Made by a program: the position numbers and the translations under genes
DNA from: Pedobacter sp. PACM 27299
Lineage (GTDB): Bacteria; Bacteroidota; Bacteroidia; Sphingobacteriales; Sphingobacteriaceae
DNA: 64,000 nt
NCBI RefSeq assembly: GCF_001412655.1
Contig: NZ_CP012996.1
Coordinates: 2,108,001-2,172,000 of the forward strand
Direction: 5' to 3'
Notes under the pieces: generated by a model
Database searches by the model: none
What the model saw: only the letters and a program-made list of their open reading frames with translations
What the model was told of the DNA's origin: nothing
Part shown: positions 37,012 through 44,403 of the stretch, in pieces
How the letters are laid out: each line of letters starts with the position of its first letter
How positions within the stretch are numbered: the stretch's first letter is position 1

Positions 37012-39963
37012 TTAAAATGTAAGGTTAAAACCGATGACAAGGGATTTTATAGGAGGGATGTTCCTTTGGGTTGCTGATAGTGCTCCGGATTCTGGATCCA
37101 TCAGGGGATTATTATTGTTCCAGAACGTAACTAGGTTTTGCCCCCTTAAAAATAGGTTGAGCGTTTGTAACTTCATTTTTGATGTCAGCTCGGTCGGCAA
37201 CCTGTAACTAATGGCTACATTTTTTAATCTTAGGTATGAAGAATCAAAATAATTTGCAGACGAGTTGGCGTAATATGAATCAAAAATGGTACTTGCCTTA
37301 GGTACATTGGTGATGTCACCAGGTTGTTGCCACCTTTCTTTTATAAAAGCATAATTATTGATTAAAAGACCAGGAGAGGACCGGAGTCCACCAGATAACA
37401 TTTGCTTTGCAAACTGGAAAAACAAGTCTATTGAAAAATTGTGGTAAGTTATGGTATTGCCAAAACCACCGTAGAAATCTGGAGTGCGTTTACCTATGGT
37501 ATTAAAATAATAAGGTGATTGACTAGAGAGGCCATTCTGATCACCATAACTGGCGTTGCCTTTTTGAGGATTTATACCTAAGAATTGATATCCATAAATT
37601 CTGGTAATGTCATAGCCAACAACCAAAGTTTGTGCATAGCCTGAGTCCTCAATGTTTTGGAAACTAACTAATTTGTTTTTGGGTATAGTGAGATTAAAGG
37701 TGCTACTCCATTTGATGTTGTGGTTTTGGAGATTAACTGTTGTAAGTTCTAGTTCCCATCCTGTATTTTGAACTATTGCTGGAAGGTTAGCCTGGTAGGA
37801 TGCAAAACCAGTGATTACTGGTAGGTTATATTGTACCAATTGGTCTTTACTGCGGTTTCTGTAGTAGTTGAGGTTGAATAAGATTCTATTTTTCAAAAAA
37901 CCTGTTTCTAGAGCAAATTCTAACTTTCTCGTGGTTTCCCAATGAAAATTTGCATTATGGATACGAGATGGATTCAAAGTAGAGATGCCTTCATAGGCAT
38001 AACCTTGGCTGGAATAGGTTGATAAGTATTGGTAGTCTGCAATTTGGTCGTTTCCTGTAGTTCCATAACTTGACCTCAATTTTCCGAAACTTAAGAAGTC
38101 AAGATGGTCTTTTAGGAATTGTTCTTCTCCAAACAGCCATGCTGCGCCGATAGCACCAAAGTTTCCAAAGCGGTTTCCGTCCCCAAATTTAGATGAGCCA
38201 TCACGTCTAAAAGTGAGGTTTAAAATATATTTACTGTTGAGGTTATAGGTCGCCCGTCCAAATATAGAGAGGTATTTATAATTGGTATTATTGTTTGATC
38301 TAATTTCAACTGTTGCAGCGGATGCAATGTCTTCCATCAACTCTTCATTACTATAATCACTGCTTCTTAAAAACAAATCCCTACCTAATTTTTCCTGATA
38401 TGTTCCTCCCAAAAGCACACTTAGTTGGCTATTGTTAATTTTCTTTTGATAGTTAATCTGAGGTTCTACAAGGTATGCTTGGTTTGAATTTTGTCCATAC
38501 TGGGTATAGTTTGTCGATCCAGGAGAAAGAGATCGCATCGGAAAAAGCTGTACCTGATTGGTGTTGATTTTACTATATCCGGTACTCAGTTTAAAGTTCA
38601 GATTATTAAATAATTCATAACTAAGGTTAATATTGGTAATGATGTTGTCCGTTTTAGCTGTAGTAGTAGCATTCATTTCTGCTAAGGGATTAGTGCCGCG
38701 CCATTGATAATTTCCTGATGTATTTATTAAAGGGAAATTGGGAGGTAATAGTAAGCCAGAACTAGCCCCCTGAAGATTTGGACTTCTATTATTGTCAAGT
38801 ATAATTGAGTTGGTGAGTTGCAGTTGGAATTTTTGATCAGCTGAACGATGGTTAAGGTTAAAATGCAATCCACCTCGAGTGTATCTTGCTAAATCAGAAA
38901 TTACATTACTTTCTTGATGATAATTTACTGAAGTATTAAAAGTAGTATGCCCAGAGCCGCCTGTTAAACTTGCCTGTAAATCTGTGTTTTCCGCGTTGTT
39001 TCCGAATAAATAATCCGGCCAGTTGATGTCTTGGTTTTGATCCCATAGCAAAAGGTCAGGTGCATTGGTTATCGTAGGAGTTTGATTGGTATTGGTAAAG
39101 GCTTCTCTTCTGATTTGAAGATAGTCTTGAAGGTTTAATAGTTTAGCAAGGTTCGTAGACTGGTTTATGCCTCTACTTAGGCTTATACTGGTTTTCGTTA
39201 TTTCTCCACTACCTCTTTTTGTGGTAATTAAAACTACTCCATTAGTGCCCCTACTTCCATAAATTGCCGTTGCATCAGCATCTTTAAGTACATTAATACT
39301 TTCAATATCTGCAGGATTAATACTGTTTAACGGGTTAATTGCTCCTGACATATTTCCAGTTCCAATTAATGAGCTAGGATCAATTATTGAAGATTCAAAA
39401 GGAACACCATCTACTATATATAAAGGGTTTGTGCCTGCGGCAATGGAACCAGTTCCTCTAATTTGTATATTGATGTTTCCACCAGGGAGCCCATTGGTGG
39501 TTTGGACAAATACGCCAGGCATTCGTCCAGATAATGCGGAAAGAATATTGGTAACAGGCTGTTCCTCTATTTGTTTAGCCGTAATAGTAGAAACACTGCC
39601 TGTATTCAATCGTTTGGTCGTTGTACCATAACCAATGACCTGAATTTCATTTAGTGAATTTTGATCTGGTTTTAATTGTATTTCAAGGGAGATAGAGGCC
39701 TTTGTAAGTGTTAGATCTTTAGGCTGATAACCGAGAAAACTTATTTGTAAGGTTACCTTTGTTGAAGGAGTAGAAATAGTAAATTTTCCATTTTTGTCCG
39801 ATGATGCCTTTATGCTAGTTTCCTTTATTTTGATAGTAGCACCAGGAAGAGGTAGGCCATTTTCATCCTTAATTATTCCCGATAGGTGATAGATGGTTTG
39901 CGCTTTTGTGCAAAAAAATGTGCAAAGCGTGGCCACTACGATTAATAGTATCGTTTTTTTCAT
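37012..39963 (-). CDS. susC: SusC/RagA family TonB-dependent transporter
   Basis: 983 residues. Signal peptide (1-21), carboxypeptidase-regulatory-like domain (25-95, DENGLPLPGATIKIKET), TonB-box-containing region and plug (QVIGYGTTTKRLNTGSVST; PLYIVDGVPFESS; DADATAIYGSRGTNGVVLIT) and a long 22-strand barrel ending in ...FNLTF. It imports a ligand with SusD using TonB energy. The 5' region is unusual: 500 bases with a mini-ORF, a long inverted repeat and a folded RNA candidate, listed separately, implying post-transcriptional control. Confidence 0.93.
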   Translation of the reverse strand: MKKTILLIVVATLCTFFCTKAQTIYHLSGIIKDENGLPLPGATIKIKETSIKASSDKNGKFTISTPSTKVTLQISFLGYQPKDLTLTKASISLEIQLKPDQNSLNEIQVIGYGTTTKRLNTGSVSTITAKQIEEQPVTNILSALSGRMPGVFVQTTNGLPGGNINIQIRGTGSIAAGTNPLYIVDGVPFESSIIDPSSLIGTGNMSGAINPLNSINPADIESINVLKDADATAIYGSRGTNGVVLITTKRGSGEITKTSISLSRGINQSTNLAKLLNLQDYLQIRREAFTNTNQTPTITNAPDLLLWDQNQDINWPDYLFGNNAENTDLQASLTGGSGHTTFNTSVNYHQESNVISDLARYTRGGLHFNLNHRSADQKFQLQLTNSIILDNNRSPNLQGASSGLLLPPNFPLINTSGNYQWRGTNPLAEMNATTTAKTDNIITNINLSYELFNNLNFKLSTGYSKINTNQVQLFPMRSLSPGSTNYTQYGQNSNQAYLVEPQINYQKKINNSQLSVLLGGTYQEKLGRDLFLRSSDYSNEELMEDIASAATVEIRSNNNTNYKYLSIFGRATYNLNSKYILNLTFRRDGSSKFGDGNRFGNFGAIGAAWLFGEEQFLKDHLDFLSFGKLRSSYGTTGNDQIADYQYLSTYSSQGYAYEGISTLNPSRIHNANFHWETTRKLEFALETGFLKNRILFNLNYYRNRSKDQLVQYNLPVITGFASYQANLPAIVQNTGWELELTTVNLQNHNIKWSSTFNLTIPKNKLVSFQNIEDSGYAQTLVVGYDITRIYGYQFLGINPQKGNASYGDQNGLSSQSPYYFNTIGKRTPDFYGGFGNTITYHNFSIDLFFQFAKQMLSGGLRSSPGLLINNYAFIKERWQQPGDITNVPKASTIFDSYYANSSANYFDSSYLRLKNVAISYRLPTELTSKMKLQTLNLFLRGQNLVTFWNNNNPLMDPESGALSATQRNIPPIKSLVIGFNLTF

Positions 39964-40003
39964 GTTAAATGATTTAGATGGTTAGTTAGATTTTAAAAGA
40001 ATA

Positions 40004-40065
40004 CCAGGGCGGGCAATTTGAGAAATTACTGATATCGTTTAACCGACAGGAGTATTGCCCGCCTG
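40004..40065 (-). promoter_or_regulatory. Long inverted repeat in the susC leader
   Basis: CCAGGGCGGGCAAT (40004-40017) pairs with ATTGCCCGCCTGG (40053-40065), 13 pairs with one bulged base and a 35-base loop. In the susC transcript it lies between the 20-codon ORF and the susC start, followed by a short T-rich stretch, so it may act as attenuator or RBS-control stem. Confidence 0.6.
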
Positions 40066-40078
40066 GAATAAGGTAGGT

Positions 40079-40141
40079 TTATACCGGTGCCTTTATAATC
40101 AACATCTGAATGTTGCGATTGGGGAATGGATTAGTTTTCAT
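40079..40141 (-). CDS. Possible 20-residue leader peptide of the sus operon
   Basis: ATG 40141 to TAA 40079 encodes MKTNPFPNRNIQMLIIKAPV. It lies in the susC leader, between the folded RNA candidate and the GC-rich inverted repeat. Position just before an attenuator-like stem is what a leader peptide needs, but length alone gives little support and no family is known to me. Confidence 0.35.
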   Translation of the reverse strand: MKTNPFPNRNIQMLIIKAPV

Positions 40142-40194
40142 ATCTCATTTAAATTAGTTTGTTTTTAAATGAGTCTTAAAAAAGCAATACAACT

Positions 40195-40320
40195 GCCTTA
40201 TTAAAAAAATAAGGTTGGACTTCACTGCTTTTGCACAAGGTACCGCCAGGAACCCCTTTAACCCTTCACGAGTGTCAAAGTTGACCACAAAAGACTTAAG
40301 TGAAGCCCAACCTTAAATAT
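40195..40320 (-). ncRNA. Structured RNA candidate upstream of susC
   Basis: Outer stem: AAGGTTGGACTTCACT (40211-40226) against AGTGAAGCCCAACCTT (40299-40314), 16 pairs with one mismatch; continued by CTTTTG (40228-40233) with CAAAAG (40288-40293). Inside, GTCA-ACTT-TGAC makes a small hairpin and GGT...ACC another, so a multibranched fold about 104 nt long is possible. Read on the minus strand it is preceded by a TATCTTTG promoter box and followed by a T-rich tract (TTATTTTTTTAAT), as for a free small RNA or a terminated leader. The size and long closing stem recall 6S-like RNAs or riboswitches; I cannot assign a class. Confidence 0.55.
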
Positions 40321-40331
40321 ATAAGATACCT

Positions 40332-40339
40332 CAAAGATA
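40332..40339 (-). promoter_or_regulatory. Bacteroidota -7 box for the sus leader RNA
   Basis: On the minus strand TATCTTTG, exact match to TAnnTTTG, about 18 bases before the folded RNA begins. A TTTG at 40363-40366 lies slightly too far for an ideal -33 element. Confidence 0.5.
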
Positions 40340-40466
40340 AAAAATATACCTTCAGGTTTGGGCAAATTCACTTGTCCTCTCGCGGTCTAAACTGGCGGTT
40401 TTTGTGCGAGACTCCTAAATATTTATACAGAAAAACGTATAAACATCTGATAACAAATATAATAAA

Positions 40467-40506
40467 AAAAACTAAATGACGTATGTTCGTACGTCATTTA
40501 GTTTTT
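40467..40506. promoter_or_regulatory. Perfect 17-base-arm palindrome (operator or terminator)
   Basis: AAAAACTAAATGACGTA, loop TGTTCG, TACGTCATTTAGTTTTT. It ends 21 bases before the XRE regulator start. A-run and T-run flanks make it look like a bidirectional terminator, but nothing ends just upstream on the plus strand, so an autoregulatory operator for the XRE protein fits at least as well. Confidence 0.6.
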
Positions 40507-40527
40507 CTATTAGTCGGAAATTCCGCA

Positions 40528-40764
40528 ATGGAATGGAAAGAAGAGGTGAAAATTAAATTTGGAGAACACCTATTGAGTTTATTAGAAGAGCACGGTCTTA
40601 AGCATGACTGTAAACCATCTTTAAGACAATTGGCCATAAGATCTGATCTTGAGTATAGTAATGTCCAAAGAATATCAAAGGGGCAGGTGGATTTGGCACT
40701 TACAACTATTTTTTCATTGGCGAAAGGATTGGATATTAAGCCAATGATACTCTTAGATTTTTAG
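40528..40764 (+). CDS. XRE-type helix-turn-helix regulator
   Basis: 78 residues from ATG 40528; an earlier in-frame ATG (40483) lies inside the palindrome and is unlikely. The HTH is LRQLAIRSDLEYSNVQRISK followed by the helix LALTTIFSLAKGLDIKPMIL, the full lambda-repressor-like core. It lies directly behind a perfect palindrome, suggesting autoregulation, and one base before a small unknown gene with which it must be cotranscribed. It could control the divergent sus operon, the neighbouring gene, or both. Confidence 0.85.
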   Translation: MEWKEEVKIKFGEHLLSLLEEHGLKHDCKPSLRQLAIRSDLEYSNVQRISKGQVDLALTTIFSLAKGLDIKPMILLDF

Positions 40765-40765
40765 T

Positions 40766-41263
40766 ATGGATTTTATTACCGAAATTATAGGTGGAATAAA
40801 GGACTTTCCTGAAAATGATGATAAGAAAAAAGCATTGGCGATTAAAATTTTTCTGTTTATTATTAGGTTAGATGTGAAACTCTTCAAGTTTACTATTAAA
40901 GAGCTGGCAGATTTTGCTTCAGTTAATCATAATGTTTTAAATCAACCTTATGATACTTTTAATAATTCTCCTGGTTATGATGAAGCCCTAATAGTATTAA
41001 CGTGCTTAAATGCAGATAACATCATTGACGAGAATAAGATTTTGTCATTGTTAGAATCTACATTGATCATGATGATGAAGTATAATTTAATTTTTTCAAG
41101 GTCATTTATTCAAAATACAGGTGGTTCAAGTATTGGTATCAAAGCATATCCTATTGTATCAAGTATAACTCCTTTTATCAAACAAGATGATTTTTTCGCA
41201 ACCACTTTTGAGGTTACTTTATCAGATGAGTTCTGGTTAGATTTTAAATCTAGATCGCTTTGA
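40766..41263 (+). CDS. Hypothetical partner of the XRE regulator
   Basis: 165 residues, beginning one base after the XRE stop. Helical protein without signal peptide or catalytic motif. The pair could be a regulator with its effector (an arrangement like a toxin-antitoxin or regulator-cofactor pair), but nothing in the sequence (KALAIKIFLFIIRLDVKLFK; FTIKELADFASVNHN) identifies it. Family not recognised. Confidence 0.65.
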   Translation: MDFITEIIGGIKDFPENDDKKKALAIKIFLFIIRLDVKLFKFTIKELADFASVNHNVLNQPYDTFNNSPGYDEALIVLTCLNADNIIDENKILSLLESTLIMMMKYNLIFSRSFIQNTGGSSIGIKAYPIVSSITPFIKQDDFFATTFEVTLSDEFWLDFKSRSL

Positions 41264-41319
41264 TCGATTTTTAAGCATTTTTTGAGTTTTAGCAGTAATC
41301 TAAATACTGGTTTGATATT

Positions 41320-41925
41320 TTAAATAGAGTTTTTTTGATTTATATCACACCTTAACTTTTTTCCTTTTAGTCTGCAAAGTGTTTCTCTGCTGATGCCAAG
41401 GTAGGAGGCGATATTGGTCTGGGTGGTTTTTTGTTCTATTCCAGGGTAGTGGTCTAGCAGAAGTTTGTAGCGTTCTGTGGGATTGGAGTCCCGATGTAAA
41501 ATAAATCTTTCTTCGCTTTGTATTTGGTAACGTTCACTCATTACTCTTCCAATATGATTGCCTTCCCTGGTATCTGCATAGATCGCTTGAATCTGTAACC
41601 AGCTGATAGATTGCAAGATGCAATCTTCCAATATTTCTATGTTTTCGTAAGCGGGTTTCTGGGTATAGAAACTATGTACTGAAATCATGAAATCACCCTC
41701 ATTAAAAAACCATGTAGTGCATTCTTTCCCTTGTTTGTCAAGAAAATAGCACCTGGCGAAGCCCTCCTTTATAAAATAAATGCGCCTGCAGATTTCTCCC
41801 TGGCGGAGTAAAATGGTTCTTTTTCTTACGGTCTCTTGTTGAATTTGTGCGGTAAAACGTTCTTGCAATTGCTGAGATAATGGGGTAATAAATCCCAGAG
41901 TAGTTAGCATGAAATCAATATCCAT
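41320..41925 (-). CDS. Crp/Fnr family transcriptional regulator
   Basis: 201 residues from ATG 41925 (a TTG ten codons upstream is less likely). cNMP-binding barrel with RTILLRQGEICRRIYFIKEG and WFFNEGDFMISVHSFYTQKP; complete C-terminal HTH with TQTNIASYLGISRETLCRLK. Unlike the Crp-like protein at 32.8 kb it keeps a normal recognition helix. On the minus strand a box TATTTTTG (41974-41981 as CAAAAATA) about 50 bases upstream may be its promoter. Divergent from rteC, so it may take part in controlling transfer; ligand unknown. Confidence 0.85.
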   Translation of the reverse strand: MDIDFMLTTLGFITPLSQQLQERFTAQIQQETVRKRTILLRQGEICRRIYFIKEGFARCYFLDKQGKECTTWFFNEGDFMISVHSFYTQKPAYENIEILEDCILQSISWLQIQAIYADTREGNHIGRVMSERYQIQSEERFILHRDSNPTERYKLLLDHYPGIEQKTTQTNIASYLGISRETLCRLKGKKLRCDINQKNSI

Positions 41926-42177
41926 AGGAGTTACTTTCTGTAGGATCGAAATCAAACAAGCTAAACTTTAAACCAAAAATATAGACAGACGATACAATAT
42001 ATATAACAGATAAACAATCAATATGTTGTGCTCGTATTCGTTTTGATTTTCTCTAGGTGGCATTTTGTACAAGACACTTTTTTAAGACGGATATTTTTTT
42101 GTTGTTTTTGTGATTTGGATCAACGTCTTGGCTTACCGAAGCTTCTAATATTGATTTAGAAACTTAAATAATATGCT

Positions 42178-43056
42178 ATGGAAAAATTGATCGAAAAAAT
42201 GTATCAGCAAATGATGGATGATTTGAAGTCCAATGAGCAATCGCAAAGTCCTGGAAGGGAATTGTTTATTTCTAATCTTGATGCGGTGGTAAGGCACCTT
42301 TCCGGTTTAAAACATTGGAGCCTTTCCCAGGAGTTTAGCCCTGCACAGGAGATTTGGTTTTTTAAAACTCAAAAGCCAAGGTTCTACCGCTGGAAAATAT
42401 TTTATGTTGAGTTGATTGCCATTGATAGTACAAGCCCTGTTGCAGCCAATGAGGAACTGAAGGAATATTATATGAGCCAGCTTCGCTTTATTGAGCGCTT
42501 CTTTCGTTTGCATGAATTTCATTACCAGTATTATAAGTTTAAGGCCAAGGAACTGGATCAGTTTTATTTCATTCGTGGGGCAAGTTTGGAGGGCTTGCTT
42601 AGTGCGGAACTTCCTGAGGTAGATTCCAGTTTTGGGACCAGTCAGGATTATTTGGTGTCTAAGTTTATGGCCTATGAACTGCTTCAGCAGCATTTGGTGG
42701 AACTGGTACAATCACCTGAGAGCGTGGTTTCTGGGACTGGACTCAAGAGTCGTAAAGGAATCATTACCCGTTGGACCGGGGATAGCTGTAATTTGATTGA
42801 GTTGATTTATGGGATTCATGATACCGCCCAGGTGAATAATGGAGAGGTAGATCTCTCAGATTTAATGGATGTGTTTGAGCAATGTTTTCAGGTTAACCTC
42901 AGTCGATATTTCAGGCGTTTTACTGAGATTAAACGACGTAAAAGCATGAGTAAAACCCGGTTTTTAGATCAAATGCGTGAGGCGATTAATAAACGAATTG
43001 ATGACGGGGATGCTTATCATCCTCCGCTAAGAAAACAAGATTCTCAGCAGGATTAA
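42178..43056 (+). CDS. rteC: RteC-like regulator of conjugative transposon excision
   Basis: 292 residues. The C-terminal half is typical: ITRWTGDSCNLIELIYGIHD, NNGEVDLSDLMDVFEQCF and VNLSRYFRRFTEIKRRKSMS KTRFLDQM. In CTnDOT, RteC activates the excision genes by binding upstream DNA through a winged helix near the C-terminus. Here it stands directly ahead of the tra operon and divergent from a Crp-like gene. N-terminal half helical and more variable, as in the family. It is the best evidence that the whole region is a regulated conjugative transposon. Confidence 0.85.
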   Translation: MEKLIEKMYQQMMDDLKSNEQSQSPGRELFISNLDAVVRHLSGLKHWSLSQEFSPAQEIWFFKTQKPRFYRWKIFYVELIAIDSTSPVAANEELKEYYMSQLRFIERFFRLHEFHYQYYKFKAKELDQFYFIRGASLEGLLSAELPEVDSSFGTSQDYLVSKFMAYELLQQHLVELVQSPESVVSGTGLKSRKGIITRWTGDSCNLIELIYGIHDTAQVNNGEVDLSDLMDVFEQCFQVNLSRYFRRFTEIKRRKSMSKTRFLDQMREAINKRIDDGDAYHPPLRKQDSQQD

Positions 43057-43175
43057 GCCAAGGGCAATAACAATCGTTAGTGCTTGCTTTAGGGATTGTC
43101 AATGAAAAATTTGACGCATTTGAACCTTTGTATCAGTTCCCGGTGCAATGCAGCCCCGGGATAAATTAAACTGAT

Positions 43176-43688
43176 ATGTTAGAACAATTTTCTTGGCGAG
43201 ATTTTATTCTTGTGATGGGAGTACTGACCGCGATCTGGTACTTAGGGGTAATTCTGATTTTTTACCGGGAGCATTTTTGTGCTTTTTTAGTGGGTAAGCG
43301 ATTTCCAGCTGGTGTTGCTCTGGGGTCTGTTCTTCAGCAGCAAAGTAAAGGCTCAGCTGGTCATGCAGATGATTTGATGGGAAAATCAAAGCTTCCAGAA
43401 GGAGTTCATGAAATGGGGATCGCTGAGCTCAGTTTTGCCGGAGCTGAAAGTGATATGCTGGATCAGGTAGGTTTGGTTCCCGATCTATTGGAAGAACTGA
43501 AGGAGATTTTTAAGTGGATTGAGACCTCAGATGGAAACAAGCAAGATTTCTTTAAGCGGATGTCTGAGCTAAGGATCAGCTTTCCAAGGATCTCCTCAAA
43601 TCCGAATCTCGATACCATCAATACCTGGATTACCCAGCACGCGCCTTTTCATCTCTCAAATGATGAATTGGAATCCCTATGGGATTAA
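43176..43688 (+). CDS. Conserved tra-operon protein with N-terminal membrane helix
   Basis: 170 residues, directly upstream of traE. One membrane helix at residues 10-30 (FILVMGVLTAIWYLGVILIF) is followed by a polar cytoplasmic or periplasmic domain, rich in acidic residues and ending DELESLWD. In CTnDOT the genes before traE include traD; I do not claim homology. Probably a transfer accessory, because of position and shared direction. Confidence 0.65.
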   Translation: MLEQFSWRDFILVMGVLTAIWYLGVILIFYREHFCAFLVGKRFPAGVALGSVLQQQSKGSAGHADDLMGKSKLPEGVHEMGIAELSFAGAESDMLDQVGLVPDLLEELKEIFKWIETSDGNKQDFFKRMSELRISFPRISSNPNLDTINTWITQHAPFHLSNDELESLWD

Positions 43689-43727
43689 ATGTCTTTGCGC
43701 TAAATTTTTCACCTCAATTTATTTCTC

Positions 43728-44072
43728 ATGAATTCATCTAAACTTACTTGCCACAAAAAGGCTTTTGGCAAAGCTTTACTTTTCGCTTTAGTAATTTGCT
43801 GTTGCCATCTTTTGTTTTCCTTAAATCTATTCGCTCAGGATGGAGAGGCTGGGATACGGGAAGCGACCAATAAAGTTAAAGGGTATTTTGATACAGGTTG
43901 CGACCTGATGTATGCCATTGGTGCAGTCATCGGTATCATCGGGGCGGTGAAAGTATTCAATAAGTGGAATGCTGGAGAGCCGGATACAAATAAGGTGGCT
44001 GCGGCCTGGTTTGGCAGTTGTATATTCTTGGTTGTGGTAGCTACTGTGTTGAAGTCCTTTTTTGGAATATAG
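43728..44072 (+). CDS. traE: Conjugative transposon protein TraE (DUF4134)
   Basis: 114 residues: signal peptide (to LFAQDG, about residue 40) followed by two membrane helices (MYAIGAVIGIIGAVKVF; GSCIFLVVVATVLKSFF). VirB2-like pilin organisation with the DUF4134 hallmark NKVKGYFDTGCDLMYAIGAV and FNKWNAGEPDTNKVAAAWFG. Probably the pilin or channel subunit. traF begins two bases after its stop. Confidence 0.92.
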   Translation: MNSSKLTCHKKAFGKALLFALVICCCHLLFSLNLFAQDGEAGIREATNKVKGYFDTGCDLMYAIGAVIGIIGAVKVFNKWNAGEPDTNKVAAAWFGSCIFLVVVATVLKSFFGI

Positions 44073-44073
44073 T

Positions 44074-44403
44074 ATGGGCAGCGTATATACGATTAACAGA
44101 GGGGTTTCCAAGCCTATTGTATTTAAAGGGCTAAAGGCGCAGTACATCGCTTATTTAGCGATTGGGCTGGTGCTACTGCTCATTTTATTTGCCATACTGT
44201 ATATCTGCGGAGTTGGTTTGATGCTGGTTTTGCCCTTAATTCTGGGCCTCGGAGCTGGGTTGTTTTTTATGGTGTTCCGCTTGAGTCATCGGTTTGGGGA
44301 ACATGGGCTTAAAAAATATTGGGCAAGGCGGAGTGTACCTCGCACTTTGAAGTTTAGAAATAGGGGACTGTTTATTCGATTGAAAGGAGGAGCAAGATGG
44401 TAG
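44074..44403 (+). CDS. traF: Conjugative transposon protein TraF (DUF4133)
   Basis: 109 residues from ATG 44074, two bases after the traE stop. It begins MGSVYTINRGVSKPIVFKGL, the normal DUF4133 start, and has two membrane helices (YIAYLAIGLVLLLILFAI; GVGLMLVLPLILGLGAGLFF). VirB3-like inner membrane component. Its end overlaps traG by seven bases. Confidence 0.92.
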   Translation: MGSVYTINRGVSKPIVFKGLKAQYIAYLAIGLVLLLILFAILYICGVGLMLVLPLILGLGAGLFFMVFRLSHRFGEHGLKKYWARRSVPRTLKFRNRGLFIRLKGGARW

